This document shows, piece by piece, positions 23,572 to 34,822 of a stretch of 64,000 bases of DNA (position 1 is its first letter; every line of letters starts with the position of its first letter). Both the position numbers and the translations under genes were made by a program. Source of the DNA: Cladophialophora immunda (taxonomy: Eukaryota > Ascomycota > Eurotiomycetes > Chaetothyriales > Herpotrichiellaceae). The notes under the pieces are model-generated. The model was not told where the DNA came from, did not search any database, and worked only from the letters and a program-made list of their open reading frames with translations. The stretch covers positions 5,084,001 to 5,148,000 of the forward strand of contig NW_015622541.1 in the NCBI RefSeq assembly GCF_000835495.1, written 5' to 3'.

Positions 23572-24859
23572 TCAAACCTTGACGTAGGCTACACCAGGCA
23601 AAGTTAGCAAGACTTGGATGTTTTTGTACCAAGCACAGCGCTGAGGCCGGGGGGAACAACAAAAGATTCATGGAAGGGGGCAATGACTTACTGGCATCTA
23701 TCTGCTTTACTTGCGGTAAAGCTAATCTCACTTTGTTCCTATATACCGCCGGCCCCTGCAGTTGCAAGGGGTTCATTTCGAAGTATACCGTCTCCAGATT
23801 CTCCTTGTCCCGCAATTCGTTCTCGACCTCTCGGAAGTCGCTCAGTTGGTTCGAACTCGCCCACAATTCTTCCAGTTCCGTCAGGTGAGAAATGTTTTCG
23901 AGATGCGAGATTTGGTTATTGGAGATGTCCAGAACGCGGAGCTTTTTGTTGTTGGACAGGGCATCCGCGGGGATGGAAGAAATGGCGTTGTGAGAGACGT
24001 AGAGTTCTTCCAAGTTCGTCAGGTCAGAGAGCCCGCCTATTGATGTGAGGCGGTTAGATTTCAAGTCTAGGAGCCTGAGATTTCTGAGAGGAGAGAGATT
24101 CCTGATCTCGGTGATCTTGTTCTTGCCCAGCCAGAGTTCCTCTAACCGGGTCAAGGTGTCGAGGTTTTCGATCTCACGCAAGCGATTCGCCGCCAGCTCG
24201 ATCATGGTCAAATTCGAGAGACCCTCTAGGTTCTCAATCTTGGAAATGCGGTTCTGAACAAAGTACAACTCGGTAAGCGTGTGAAGGTGGTCGACATGTT
24301 TGATGTGCTTGATCTTGTTGAAAGACATGTCCAATGATTTGAGACATTTCATGTCCTCGAGTCCTTTGAGGTGCGAAATAAGATTGTCGTAGAAATCCAA
24401 CTCTTCAAGTGTCTCTCCCAAGGTCTCGGGCAGAAGGATAGAGGTAATGGCATTCTGGCGAAGGCACAGTCTTTTCAATTTTGTGAAGCGCTCGAGTCTT
24501 AGGGCAGGAATGGACGATATGCGGCAATGGACCAGGTCGACGTCCTCGGAATCGGGCGGGTAGTCATCTAACAGGTCCTCGTCGGCTTCAATCTGCTCGA
24601 CAGGAGGGGCATCGGGGTCAGAGTAGTCAGGGTCGGAGAGGACTTCGGGGTTGCTCAAGACGGCGTTGCGAGGAGGCATGCGCAGTTTGCCATCCCAGCC
24701 ATTGCTGTTGACAAGAGGCGCAGAAGAGGGAGACTGTTGTTTCGTAGACTCGGCGGGCGGAAGTTCGATGTGGGCATGTTTGTCTTCTTCGCTGCCGTCC
24801 ACTTCATTATGCGGGTTGCTTGGAGGGGCAGGATCCTGACCCTGGTCTCGTTCCGTCAT
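23572..24859 (-). CDS. sds22: Sds22, leucine-rich-repeat regulator of protein phosphatase 1
   Basis: 394-residue PP1 regulatory subunit, nuclear/cytoplasmic, needed for PP1 function in mitosis. After an acidic leader of about 100 residues come about eleven 22-residue SDS22-type leucine-rich repeats (for example LKSLDMSFNKIKHIKHVDHL, then LTELYFVQNRISKIENLEGL). The LRR cap follows, with ELEELWASSNQLSDFREVE and ETVYFEMNPLQ. A 103-bp intron (23589-23691) removes the last codons from the main exon; the 17-nt final exon supplies TYVKV, giving QIDATYVKV, the expected end. The start MTERDQGQ at 24859 is the first ATG of the frame. Confidence 0.95.
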
Positions 24860-25483
24860 GGCAGTATGCAAATGCCTGATATCCGCAGCAGGGATATTTG
24901 AGAGGTCAGAGCTGTCTCTTAGGAAGACGAGAGATATAATAGCAAGTAGAGCAGGCAGCCAAGGGAAATGGTGCCTGTCAGGTGTCGAGTTGTGGTCAGG
25001 CCCAAGGTCAAGGGTTGGCCACGCGCTTCAAAATTGGAGATCGTCATAACTATTTGTACAAAGTCACAGAACGAGTGAAACATTTTGCATACAGCCTTTC
25101 CGAATACATTTGTCAAGTCCCGCACAATGAAACATGCGATGAGATCTACTTCACTTTACGCCCAGAATATGTAGACCAATACGTCCTGTCGAGGATGTCG
25201 AGAATGTCGCTGGCAGTCTTTCGAAGACAAAGAGGGCTCATATACAAAGGCGACGTGTAGGAGCCAAGGCAGAAAAGTCATAGCGCAGCTTCTTCCCAGG
25301 CTGATACCCACCGGAGACTGGAACCCTGAGGGCTCTTCTATCTCCTACAAAGCAAGTCCTGGTGTTGAACGAATCTCTCCCTTCTTCATGCTCGAATGGG
25401 ATATTATACATAGAAGATACCCGGTGACCCAATGCTTTTGTCTCTCCGTCTGAATCCTGTCATGAGCCGCTGTTCTAATACAT
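24860..25483. other. intergenic
   Basis: 624 bp: the sds22 promoter and the sec61-beta 3' region. A 92-codon open frame on the plus strand (24982-25260) has no recognisable domain and is not accepted. Confidence 0.5.
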
Positions 25484-26034
25484 TCATGAGAATCGCTTTG
25501 TGACCTTTGCAATGACTGTAGATTCAATTAGCACTAGCTTTCCTCGCAGGGCCGTATAGGTCCAGTGGGTGCTCGAGCAACTTACGGTGCAATGCCACCA
25601 CACTGAAAATAAAGCCCAAGCTCAAGAACATGACCACCATTGGATCCACCTTCAGCCCAGGGCTCTCATCGGTGTATAATCTCAACATTGTCCCCGAGGA
25701 ACCTCCTGCGCCGGCAGCACGTGTCGAGGTAGGTCGGGCATTCTTGACTGATTCCTTGTGATCGGCGGCTGCACGACGGCGGATAGCAGATCGAGGACCG
25801 CCCGGAGGAGAGCCGGCGCGCGCAATAGAGGAGGATCCACTGGCTTTTTGAGCAGAGGGGGTTGATTCGGGACCAGACTCAGGGCCGGAGGTCATGGGAG
25901 ATGCTGGTCTTGCAGAGGCCTGGACGCACTGTCAGTCTATTCCCTGTGCGACACACTGGCTGCGCGGAGGAGATCACTGCACGAGTGTTGACTTCGTCGT
26001 CTAGGTAGGAAAAGGGAGCAGAATTTCATACCAT
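25484..26034 (-). CDS. sbh1: Sec61 beta subunit of the ER protein translocon
   Basis: Tail-anchored subunit of the Sec61 channel in the ER membrane, 122 residues. Exon 1 is just the ATG (26032-26034); a 112-bp intron (25920-26031) with a CTGAC branch site leads to exon 2 (25586-25919), and a 70-bp intron (25516-25585) to exon 3 (25484-25515). The family core is unmistakable: PGGPRSAIRRRAAADHKES, AAGAGGSSGTMLRLYTDE, then the membrane anchor VVMFLSLGFIFSVVALH, completed by exon 3 as LIAKVTKRFS. The ATG-only exon is inferred because the frame otherwise lacks the expected MASARPASP start; translation from Met 10 (25895) is the alternative. Confidence 0.93.
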
Positions 26035-27012
26035 GGTTGTGAGTGTGGGATACCAGTAGGGGGTTAGGGAGAAACCGCGTGTGTACTGTGCGTGCTGTGC
26101 AGACAGCAACAGGCGCGATAAGAGGAGCAATCGCGAGACCAAAGGGTGTTCGAAAGGACAGAGAGACTCAATTGAAGTCGCGCGAGTCGTGAGAGAGGGA
26201 ATTGGGGGAACCAGAAAAGCACGAGGTTCTAGGTAGTTGTGGACACTTTTGCGAAACCGACGCAGCAGAAATTCTGGGGAAATCCGAGACACGACAAACG
26301 CAGCTTGGCGGCATGAACTCGACTTTCCCCTGTCAACTCTTCGATTCAATCATGCCACACGCCTATAGCTGGATCCCCAGTCCATCATACTGTACTTGTG
26401 TATGCTCTAGGGACTTGGCACGATGTCCGCAGTTTCGCCATACAAGTTCATTCATCACGTTCAGCTCACAATCACTTCCACGTGTCACAACCCAGGCAAT
26501 GCTCTACTCATCCTCTGTCCATCCTGCTACCCTGCACGTTGAATCAATGCTCACATCAAGGATGTCGGATGCACCTGATGGACACAGAAAGCCATCATCA
26601 CTGCCGTACCTACACAGGTAGGAAACAACATCGAGTCAACTGACATCCTTGTCTGGTCGCTACACTGCCTACAGTATGGCTCTAGCAATGCCTCGTCAAA
26701 CGAGAATCAGGCCTAGGGTTGAATCCCACTCCCCACCTCAGCTTACTAGTTGCTAACCGGAGAACTGAACTGCTGACCGTGGCAGCAAAACAGCGCAGGC
26801 CGGTGCAGTCAAGTGCCTTGTATTTATTGTGTTTGCTCGTTCACCGCAAGTGCCCCCAAAGAAGTCACGCTCCAACCTTCCAAGTCACTGGCAGCTTGAG
26901 CCGCTCTCCTCCTTGACCTTCGACCGCCATGTTTCCCGCCAACTTCCTCCAGACCATCCTCCACGCCTTGATCTTCTCTCCCACACAATCCTCCGATCCA
27001 CAGACCGACAAG
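26035..27012. other. divergent promoter region
   Basis: 978 bp between sec61-beta and the secreted bicupin, read in opposite directions. No gene recognised. The frame of the downstream gene is open back to 26929, but the Met at 27013 gives the better signal peptide. Confidence 0.5.
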
Positions 27013-28083
27013 ATGCTGGCAACGCCTTCTCTCCAAGTGGCTGCCTCTCTCGGCGCCATCCTGAGCTCCGTGGCTGCGACGGCAACACCCACACCCGCCT
27101 CCTGCGGCTTATTGGTGGACGCGGCGCCCAGAACGCCTCAACCGTATGTGCTGCCGAATCTGCAGGGCCACGCCGTAGATTTCGGCGGCTTGATTATCCG
27201 AACGCTGGTCCCAAACACCACGTCGTCGGGCGCCTTTTCGCTGGTTGGTGTCAACTCAGGCCCAGCACCTCTCAACCTCATCCACTACCACAAAGAGATC
27301 GAGGCCTTCTACACCCTCAAGGGCAGTGTGCAGGTCTTTCACAATGCTGACACCGGTCGCGAGCTGCGTGCCAATGACTTTGTGTTCCTGGCCCCGGGCA
27401 ACAACCATACCTATCGTCCCAATGACCTCGACTTCCAGCTCACCCTAGGAATGGCCCCCGGGGGGATTGACCAGTTCTTTACTGCTGCTGGTCTCCCTTA
27501 CAATTCCACCGCCCCGTTCGACCCGCAAGATGCCTCGCAGCTCAACGTGACCAAAGTCTTGGGCCTGATGCCTCAATACAACATTGTCCCCGAGCCATTC
27601 AACACTATCAACCTAGATTGGACCAATGGAACTACGGCAGATGGCTTGGACACCTGGCATGTCGCCGACCAATCTTTGCCCGACGATCCCACAAAACCCT
27701 ACTTCGTGTCCAGCAACCGCGGTCCCAAATACCTGCATCGGAGCTCCGGTCAGGTCATCGCTCAGCTCGCATCTGGCAAGCAGACCAGCAACAAGCTCAG
27801 TGTCGCCAGCATAGCCATCAAGCCCAACAACAAGCAGTCTCAGCTCCAATTCGACGTCGACCAGGCGTTTCAAGTCACCGAAGGTCAGCTGCACCTCGAA
27901 ATCGGTGATGAAAAAGCACAGTTAATCTTTGGCGATCTTGCTTTCATTCCCAAAGGAACCTGTTTCAGCTATTGGTCATCCGTGGGCTTCACCAAAATGG
28001 TCACCTGGGCAGCGGGCGCAGGGCTTGCCGACAGTCTGATCTCAGAGGCTGAGGCGTGGGGGTATGGAGTTTGGCCTGCTTAA
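27013..28083 (+). CDS. secreted bicupin, quercetin 2,3-dioxygenase-like
   Basis: 356-residue protein with two cupin domains, like fungal quercetinases that cleave the heterocyclic ring of flavonols with O2 and release CO. The N-terminus MLATPSLQVAASLGAILSSV is a signal peptide, so the enzyme is secreted. The metal-site motif is LIHYHKEIEAFYTLKGSV (His 91, His 93, Glu 97) with the fourth ligand in GNNHTYRP (His 132). Several N-glycosylation sites (NTT, NST, NVT, NGT) fit secretion. The second cupin (about 255-330) lacks a full His/His/Glu set, as expected for a non-catalytic C-terminal barrel. Single exon. The exact substrate is inferred from family likeness. Confidence 0.85.
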   Translation: MLATPSLQVAASLGAILSSVAATATPTPASCGLLVDAAPRTPQPYVLPNLQGHAVDFGGLIIRTLVPNTTSSGAFSLVGVNSGPAPLNLIHYHKEIEAFYTLKGSVQVFHNADTGRELRANDFVFLAPGNNHTYRPNDLDFQLTLGMAPGGIDQFFTAAGLPYNSTAPFDPQDASQLNVTKVLGLMPQYNIVPEPFNTINLDWTNGTTADGLDTWHVADQSLPDDPTKPYFVSSNRGPKYLHRSSGQVIAQLASGKQTSNKLSVASIAIKPNNKQSQLQFDVDQAFQVTEGQLHLEIGDEKAQLIFGDLAFIPKGTCFSYWSSVGFTKMVTWAAGAGLADSLISEAEAWGYGVWPA

Positions 28084-28314
28084 GTCAGTTCTACGGCGCT
28101 CGTATGTGGACAATCCTGTGAAGATGACAATCGGGCGTTACCCGGACTCCGCAAAACTGTGTGCAATATTTGAGATAGCGAGCAAGAACATATTAATGGG
28201 AATGGCAGCGACTTGACTGTTGTTGATTATCATATAATTGTGTGCTCCTTTGAGAAAAAAGACAAGCTAGCACGTTCGGCGCTCTAACTTGATCCGGAGA
28301 AAACTACGCTTGGT

Positions 28315-29910
28315 CTATCGGCCAAAGTACTTCAACTCCAGATACCTCGCGGGCGTGTACACCACAGCCGTAACCACAAAGGCAAACTCATTGGCCACGT
28401 CACCACCGTAGTCACCGATCAACTTGCCCAAGGGGCCCGTGTACCAAGTCTCGACCATGCCCATGCACCAGGCGACGATCCCCAGGCCGAAAGCGGTGAA
28501 GGCGGCGATGCCGTGGGGCAGCCTGCTGGGGTCGTTCCAGGCGTCGAGGTCGTAGTTTGCGAAGTTGCGGCGGCGGAAGAAGACGTGCTCGGAGAAGAGG
28601 ATGACAAAGTACGAGGTGCACCAGTAGCCCAAAAGGGAGAGGAAGTTGACGAGGTAGGTGTTGAGCTTCTCGCGGCCGCCGAGGGCGAGGCCCAGGATGG
28701 CGGCGAAGCACAGGAAGGTCCAGATGAAACGCGGCATGCGGGCAAAGGGGCGGGCGAACTGCTGGCACGAGATGGCGGCCGAGTAGATGGAGATGACGTT
28801 GGTGTTGATGCCGGACAGCACGAGCAGCACGAGCAGGAACTTGGCGAAGCCGCGCGGGTGCAGCATGTCCTGGATCAGGAAGCCCAGCCCCTGGTTCTCG
28901 TACGCGTCCTGCCAGCTGGGCTTGTTGTTGAGCGCCGACGCCACCACGGCGCCCGCGACCATGCCGATCGAGGTTGGGATGCTGATGCCGAACGTCGTCA
29001 TCAGGAACACCTTGACCCGCGACACCGTCGCCGGGTAGTGCACGTAGTAGTCGGACGCCATGGTGCACCACGAGGCCGAGGAGCCGTAGACGATGGCGAC
29101 CAGCGACAGCGCGGTGCCGGACAGCGTGGCGCCGTGCAGCGACGACGGCGTGGTGTTGTCGGCGTACTTGCCCGTCTCGCCGAAGATGATCATGAAGATG
29201 ACGAAGAAGATGAGCCAGGCATAGCGCTCGTACACCAGGATGGCGTTGAGGCCGACAAAGGAGATGGCGAGCGCCACGACGGCCAGGATGACGATCCCCA
29301 CCGCGAGCGAGACGTGCCCGTCGGCCACGGCGTTGAGGGCCAGTCCACCCGTGATGCACGACACGGCGGCCCAGCCGATCTGTTGGACGGTGTTCAGGGC
29401 GGCGATGATCTTGTTCGGGTACCAGCCGAAGCTGTACCGCGAGACCGAGATCTGTCTCAAGCCCGTCGCCGCGCCGAAGGTCGCGCAGTAGCCCGTCACG
29501 GCCCCGCCCAGGATCGAGGCCAAGATGTAAATGGGGATCGATTGCTTGAGACTCAATCCAAACTCCCAGCCCAGAAACCCGGTGGCGAAGCAGGACGTGT
29601 TCATGGTGCCGCTGGCCCAGAGCAGAGCCATGGTGAGCTGCTCATGCCAGGGCAACGGCTTCTTGTCCTCGGGCCGCTTGCGGTCGATGGCCTCGCTCTC
29701 GACGCCCAGTTTCTCGTCCATGCGAGCTTCGAGCCGGCGCAGCTTGGAGAGGACGCCATTGTCCTGGCGGACGGGGGTGTTGTTGTACAGCTGCGGGGAC
29801 TCCTCTGAGGTCGGCCCGGATGTGGTGTCGAAGCCCTTCTCGCCGTCAAAGGCCTTGCTGGTCATCACCGCCGCTGTGGGCGGAAACCCTTTCTCCTCGT
29901 CGATGGTCAT
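28315..29910 (-). CDS. NCS1-family purine-cytosine permease
   Basis: Plasma-membrane proton symporter of the Fcy2/FcyB group for cytosine and purines; 531 residues in one exon with about 12 membrane segments. The cytosolic leader (about 90 residues) contains KLRRLEARMDEKLGVE. Family sequence follows: WASGTMNTSCFATGFLG, LRQISVSRYSFGWYPNK, GSSASWCTMASDYYVHYP and LLSGINTNVISIYSA-type motifs. The tail is RYLELKYFGR. The start MTIDEEKG at 29910 was preferred to a non-conserved 20-codon upstream extension. The locus is GC-rich at third positions, which leaves long false open frames on the other strand. Confidence 0.93.
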   Translation of the reverse strand: MTIDEEKGFPPTAAVMTSKAFDGEKGFDTTSGPTSEESPQLYNNTPVRQDNGVLSKLRRLEARMDEKLGVESEAIDRKRPEDKKPLPWHEQLTMALLWASGTMNTSCFATGFLGWEFGLSLKQSIPIYILASILGGAVTGYCATFGAATGLRQISVSRYSFGWYPNKIIAALNTVQQIGWAAVSCITGGLALNAVADGHVSLAVGIVILAVVALAISFVGLNAILVYERYAWLIFFVIFMIIFGETGKYADNTTPSSLHGATLSGTALSLVAIVYGSSASWCTMASDYYVHYPATVSRVKVFLMTTFGISIPTSIGMVAGAVVASALNNKPSWQDAYENQGLGFLIQDMLHPRGFAKFLLVLLVLSGINTNVISIYSAAISCQQFARPFARMPRFIWTFLCFAAILGLALGGREKLNTYLVNFLSLLGYWCTSYFVILFSEHVFFRRRNFANYDLDAWNDPSRLPHGIAAFTAFGLGIVAWCMGMVETWYTGPLGKLIGDYGGDVANEFAFVVTAVVYTPARYLELKYFGR

Positions 29911-30772
29911 TTTGCACGGGTGCCCGTATGGTCTCTTGGGGAGGCGACGAGGGGAGAAGAGGCAGACCACGGCCGAGGTGTCGCGTGAGATTGGGGTTGG
30001 GTTGCGCGGGGAGATGAGAGAGGCCCATGGCTGTGGCGCCCTGCAGTCGTATTTATCTTGTCATCGAGTGGCATCCCATGCAGTAGTCCATGCCACGTTC
30101 AATCCGTAGGGCCTCTCAGGCGGGGTGTTTGTGGCCGCATCCACCTGCCCAATCTTGCTAATCCCTCGGTATATCACGTCCAGAACCTCTTCGATTCGCC
30201 CTGTGGAAAACTCTGCGAGATAGCACCGGCTGCTGCCATTGGAGGGGCAAGCTATCTGGACGATCCTTCCGGGCTGACGGCCCTCAACGGGCAAGGTAAC
30301 ATTCGGCAGTGGGCTCGTGGACTCGTGGGTTTCGTGGGAGTAGGGTACGAGATGGGGTGGATGGCTGCGGGCTAGATAGAGGGTGGGAGGCTGGTGGCTG
30401 GAGGGCGGGTCTTTGTGGGATGTCAAGCCTTTTGCTTGTGTGGGCCCCCCGAAAGCTTGGTATGAGATCTGTTTCTTCCTGAGATTGACCTCTTCTGGTC
30501 TGGCTACGTTCACTCACTACCCTTTGACTTGATTTAATTCAAGTGTAGGCCCCTATTCACCCCAATTGAGACTTGTCCAAAACGTCGACGCATGCTCGTC
30601 GCAATCGGAGCTTCTCGAACGCGAGCTTGCGGTACCATATCGATATCATTGGCGCAGGAATAGATTGAAGAGAGCCTCTAGATGGCGAAGTCAAGAACGG
30701 CAATAATAAGATCCGAACACGCTGAAACATTCTTACGTCGCCTGTTCAAGTGGAAGCCTGGTGCAGCTGACA
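29911..30772. other. divergent promoter region
   Basis: 862 bp between the permease and the HET gene. No conserved coding segment was seen. Confidence 0.5.
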
Positions 30773-32698
30773 ATGGTGGATGAATATATGTACCATCGTC
30801 TTCCTCAAGACTATGTACGCTTCGTTGAAGTCTACTCTGACGCCCGCGACGCCCCTCTTCGGTGCCGGATCTTTCCTTGCCGCCTCCAAAGCGCGCCGCC
30901 CTTTGAAGCCCTCTCGTATGTCTGGGGACCGCAACAGCCGTTATACGACTTCCAATGCACCGGTGAACCAGCAGGCTTGTTGGGCATAGGACCCAACCTG
31001 TACAACGCGCTTCTCAACCTGCGCTTCCATCCCTCCGGGAATCCACCTTCGAGACTCCTCTGGATTGACCGGGTTTGTATCAACCAAAGTGATGTGATAG
31101 AGCGAGCCTCCCAAGTTTTGCTGATGGGATTCATTTATCGAAAGTGTCAGCAGGTACTTGTATGGCTTGGAGAAGACGATCCGATCACAAAGGAAGCCTT
31201 TGAGTGCGCTACTTATATCTATGAGAACGATCTTGGACGGAGAGAGACGTCCTTAAAACATCTAGCACAGTTTAGATGTCCACCAGCAGCATCCCCGGTG
31301 GTGGGCGATTGTTTGAGATATCTAGCCAGACTCACCTACAGGCCTTGGTTCGAACGAGCATGGACCTTCCAGGAGGTTGTGTTACCTTCCAAAGCATTAC
31401 TCATCTGCGGAAGTAGTTCGGTGCCATTGGAATTCCTCGAGAGCTCCATTTTGCCCGCTGTTGAGCTAGCGCATACAATTTATTCGGAAAATGCACAACT
31501 GATATTTGCAACAAGAAGCGTCGAAGATGGACTGGACCAGCACGGGCGCCTTCCCACTGACGATCTCGAACGACTTTTAGCTTTCCGTCGGGAGACCAAA
31601 ATGTCAGACCCTCGTGATTATATCTTCTCTCTTTTAGGGCTGTTTTCTTCGTCCGTGCGCCTTTCCCTCTCTCCAGATTATACGATGCCTGTCAAACAAC
31701 TCTTCACAAAGGTGACGAAATATATTATTCGCATCTCGGGCAGTTTAAGAATATTATGCTCTGTGGAGAGTCCGAAATATGTCGAGCGTGATGCTCTCTC
31801 AAGCTGGGTTCCTGATTGGAGAGCGCCGCGAGAAAGCATACGAAATGTTCTTCATGATAGGAATCCAAGGTCCGGGTACAGAGCGACTATGAATTCAGTT
31901 CACGAATTTGATTACACCGCAGATTCTGATGAACTACAAGTCAACGGAATTGCGATCGGGATAGTGAGCCAGGCGGGAAGATACAACGATTTCCACACTC
32001 TCAGCGACTTCAACCTGCAGAGAAGGTACGGCCATACCAATCAACCAATCACCACCGCTTTGAGACAGGCACAAACCCTCAGTTTCGATATCGATGTCCA
32101 GCCACCCCATATAGTCGGTGCCGGACACCCCCAGCGGAGGAGCCTCGCGGCCTTCTACGATCTCCCGGGGCGCGATTTTCACAGGCAGGAGTGCGATCAG
32201 TGCCCCAATGCGCATCCCATGCCGATCCTCTCAATGGAAAATGCTAGCCAGGACCCTGACCTGTTTTCCATCGCTCGCTCATGTCTTGAGAACGTGAGTT
32301 CGCGAGCATTCTTCGCCACTAATACCAATTATGTCGGCTTTGGCCCCACATGCACCGCACCTGGGGATCAGGTCTACCTCCTCCTTGGATCAGACGTCCC
32401 ATTCATTCTTCGGCCGGCTGGCGAGAAGTTCAAGCTCGTAGGTGCGTGTTATGTCCATGGAATTATGTACGGAGAAGGGCTCCATCGAGACATCATGATC
32501 AACCATCAGTTCTATCCTGGTAGCATTCCAGGAAGTGATTGGGACTTCTCAAATGACCGGCTTGTTACTCCTGCAACCTGGAAGTCAGAACCCGAGGGCG
32601 GTGGCAATTTGGCAAGGACCAACGGTCGCCGGTTTTGGCTCTGCCAGGAGGAACGTGATCCTCTTTTGATTGAGGCACAAAGAGTTGTTCTCCGGTAA
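30773..32698 (+). CDS. HET-domain (heterokaryon incompatibility) protein
   Basis: 641-residue single-exon protein starting MVDEYMYHRLPQ. The HET domain spans about residues 44-206 and has its three signature blocks: FEALSYVWG (44-52), LLWIDRVCINQ (about 95-105), and RPWFERAWTFQEVVLP (about 190-205), with VLVWLGE between the last two. Such domains trigger programmed cell death in fungal non-self recognition. The C-terminal third has the usual HET-protein end (GFGPTCTAPGDQVYLLLGSD and FILRPAGEKFKLVGACYVHG). No sensor repeats are attached. Frame and motifs are intact. Confidence 0.93.
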   Translation: MVDEYMYHRLPQDYVRFVEVYSDARDAPLRCRIFPCRLQSAPPFEALSYVWGPQQPLYDFQCTGEPAGLLGIGPNLYNALLNLRFHPSGNPPSRLLWIDRVCINQSDVIERASQVLLMGFIYRKCQQVLVWLGEDDPITKEAFECATYIYENDLGRRETSLKHLAQFRCPPAASPVVGDCLRYLARLTYRPWFERAWTFQEVVLPSKALLICGSSSVPLEFLESSILPAVELAHTIYSENAQLIFATRSVEDGLDQHGRLPTDDLERLLAFRRETKMSDPRDYIFSLLGLFSSSVRLSLSPDYTMPVKQLFTKVTKYIIRISGSLRILCSVESPKYVERDALSSWVPDWRAPRESIRNVLHDRNPRSGYRATMNSVHEFDYTADSDELQVNGIAIGIVSQAGRYNDFHTLSDFNLQRRYGHTNQPITTALRQAQTLSFDIDVQPPHIVGAGHPQRRSLAAFYDLPGRDFHRQECDQCPNAHPMPILSMENASQDPDLFSIARSCLENVSSRAFFATNTNYVGFGPTCTAPGDQVYLLLGSDVPFILRPAGEKFKLVGACYVHGIMYGEGLHRDIMINHQFYPGSIPGSDWDFSNDRLVTPATWKSEPEGGGNLARTNGRRFWLCQEERDPLLIEAQRVVLR

Positions 32699-33393
32699 GC
32701 AGGATGCTGAGTGATTGATACTTATCCTTGAGAGCAGACACATGTTTGGAAAGGGTTAGAGCTTTGAACACGATCGTCATTAAAGGTAACAAACTAGACT
32801 GTTCCTGGGTTGGGTTTTACCGTAGAAAAGTCCTCCCACTGTACAGCTCTAACCATGCCCGCCTACCTGAAGTGCGACAAATTACTTTTGACAGAACTAC
32901 CCAGGTAGGAAGGTAGGAAGGTTTTGAAAGCGGTCTGGTCGGGGGTGAGCGCTAAGTGAGCGGCCGAGTACATGTTATTCTTCTTTTACCGCCGAGGCGC
33001 TGAATGATACAAGGGCTCTATAAGGGTGACGGCAAGGCTTCGATACCACAGGTGACGCGTTCGTGTGCTCTTGATCACGACCAATAGACTATAACCAGCG
33101 TCTCCTTCCCCGCAATCGCCTTGTTAGCCGGGTGGATTGCTATGCTTCTTCGCAATACGACAGGTTATACTCGGCAATGCGAGAAAGTGTGGTCTCCACT
33201 TGGGGATGGCTGCTTCGGAGAACCAATTCCAGCACTCGAACATGCGGGATTTCTCTTATATCCAGACTATTCCAAGATTCAGCCTCGGGTTGGGAGACCG
33301 GTGCAAAGTATTGCAGAGTTCGCCGATATCTACAGGCCAGATTCAGGGGTTTCGATCGTCGTCGTCGCCATCGTCATCGTCGTCAACAACACC
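32699..33393. other. intergenic / ADH promoter
   Basis: 695 bp upstream of the alcohol dehydrogenase. The dehydrogenase frame is open upstream to 33121, but conserved sequence begins only after the Met at 33394. Confidence 0.5.
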
Positions 33394-34822
33394 ATGGCAT
33401 ATCTATTTCGGCCCGACGCCACCAACACCTCGGATCAGAGCGAGATCACCGTTGCTATACCAAAAGAGTGCAAGGCGGGCGTGGTTGTCAATGAAGGCCC
33501 TGATTTCCATATCGAGGTTCAGATGGTGCCGGTTCCAGAGCCAGGTAAAGTGCCACCCTCAGGGCGAGAGGCAAAATCCCCATTCCCTCCATCCACAATG
33601 GCGCTGAAGAGAAACCCCCCTCATGTTGCCTAGGCCCGGACGAAGTATTGATCAAGCTCAACGTGACCGGCATCTGCTTTTCAGATCTCCACTTCGCCAT
33701 GGGCGACCTGGGCACTCCGCCCATGTCGACGTTCGGCGTGCGATCTCCAGGCCACGAGGGGGCCGGCGTCGTGGTCAAGGTCGGCTCGAATGTGACGAAC
33801 TGGAAGGTGGGCGATCGGGCAGGGATGAAGCCGAGATGGTCGGTCTGTGGCGACTGCGACCTGTGCCTGGACGACAAGGAGACGTATTGTCGAAAATCGG
33901 TGCTCTGCGGCCTTCATAAAACAGGGCAAGTTTGTCCCCCCGGGTTCCCGGGTGAAGTTGTCCCGGTGTCAAGGCTGATGCTCAATAGGACATATCAACA
34001 GTACTCGAACCTCGAAGCCCCGCCTGTAGCGTCAAAGATCCGCTGATCCATTCTTCACAGATATGTCACTTCCCCGGCGCATTATACGCAAAGAATTCCC
34101 GACGGGGTGGACGATTACGCCGCCGCGCCGATCATGTGCTCCGCGGGAACCATGTATCGCGCCTTGCGTCTTGCGGGGCTCAAGCCGAGCAATTGGGCGG
34201 TGTTCCTCGGCGGAGGTGGCGGCGTGGGTATACAAGGGGTGCAGCTGGCGGCGGCAATGGGGCTTCGACCGATTGTGGTGGACACGGGAGACGAGAAGGA
34301 GAAGCTCGCGGTGTCTCGAGGGGCGAAGGCCTTTGTCGATTTCAAGCGTGTCGATGACCCCATCGCCGAAGCAATCAGGATCGCAGACGGAGTCGGAGCA
34401 CATGGAGTGTTCGTCACCGCGGCCGCTTCCTATCCGTCCGCCATAGCGTACACAGGTTCAAGGTCCGGGGCGGTTGTGACGTGTATAGGGCTCCGTAAGT
34501 GGTGGTGTCTCCTCATTCATCCATACATCCCTCCCTATCCCTTCTCTCACGATTTGAACGAAGCTAAACAAGTCGACAACCAGCGCACAACAAAGAGCTC
34601 ACCATCGAAGCACCACCTACCAGATTCATTTACCAAGGACTGACCGTGCGCGGTTCAGTCGTGGGCAGCAGAGCCGACATTGCCACGGCCCTTCAATACG
34701 CCGCGGCAGGCAAGATCTCGGGTGATCATACGGTATATCCGATCGACAAACTCCCAGAGGCGGTGGAAAGGATCAGAAAGGGAGAAGCGGCTGGACGAGG
34801 CGTGGTTGACTTCAACCTTTAG
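33394..34822 (+). CDS. zinc-dependent alcohol dehydrogenase (MDR family)
   Basis: 375-residue NAD(P)-dependent alcohol dehydrogenase from five exons: 33394-33544, 33634-33925, 33989-34000, 34061-34494 and 34584-34822. The catalytic zinc site is visible in TGICFSDLH and PGHEGAGVV; the structural zinc site is the cysteine array CGDCDLCLDDKETYC. The nucleotide-binding loop is GGGGGVGIQGVQLA, followed by VVDTGDEKEKL. Intron 2 (33926-33988) starts with GC, not GT (AGG|GCAAGT), and exon 3 is only 12 nt; both are needed to give HKTGTYQQYVTSP, the expected sequence. The protein ends GRGVVDFNL. All metal ligands are kept. Substrate unknown. Confidence 0.92.

Noticed and set aside
28513..29808. 431-codon open frame on the plus strand
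   Set aside because: It is antisense to the NCS1 permease; the composition (Gly/Asp/Val/Arg/His-rich) is the expected shadow of GC-rich third positions, with no domain.
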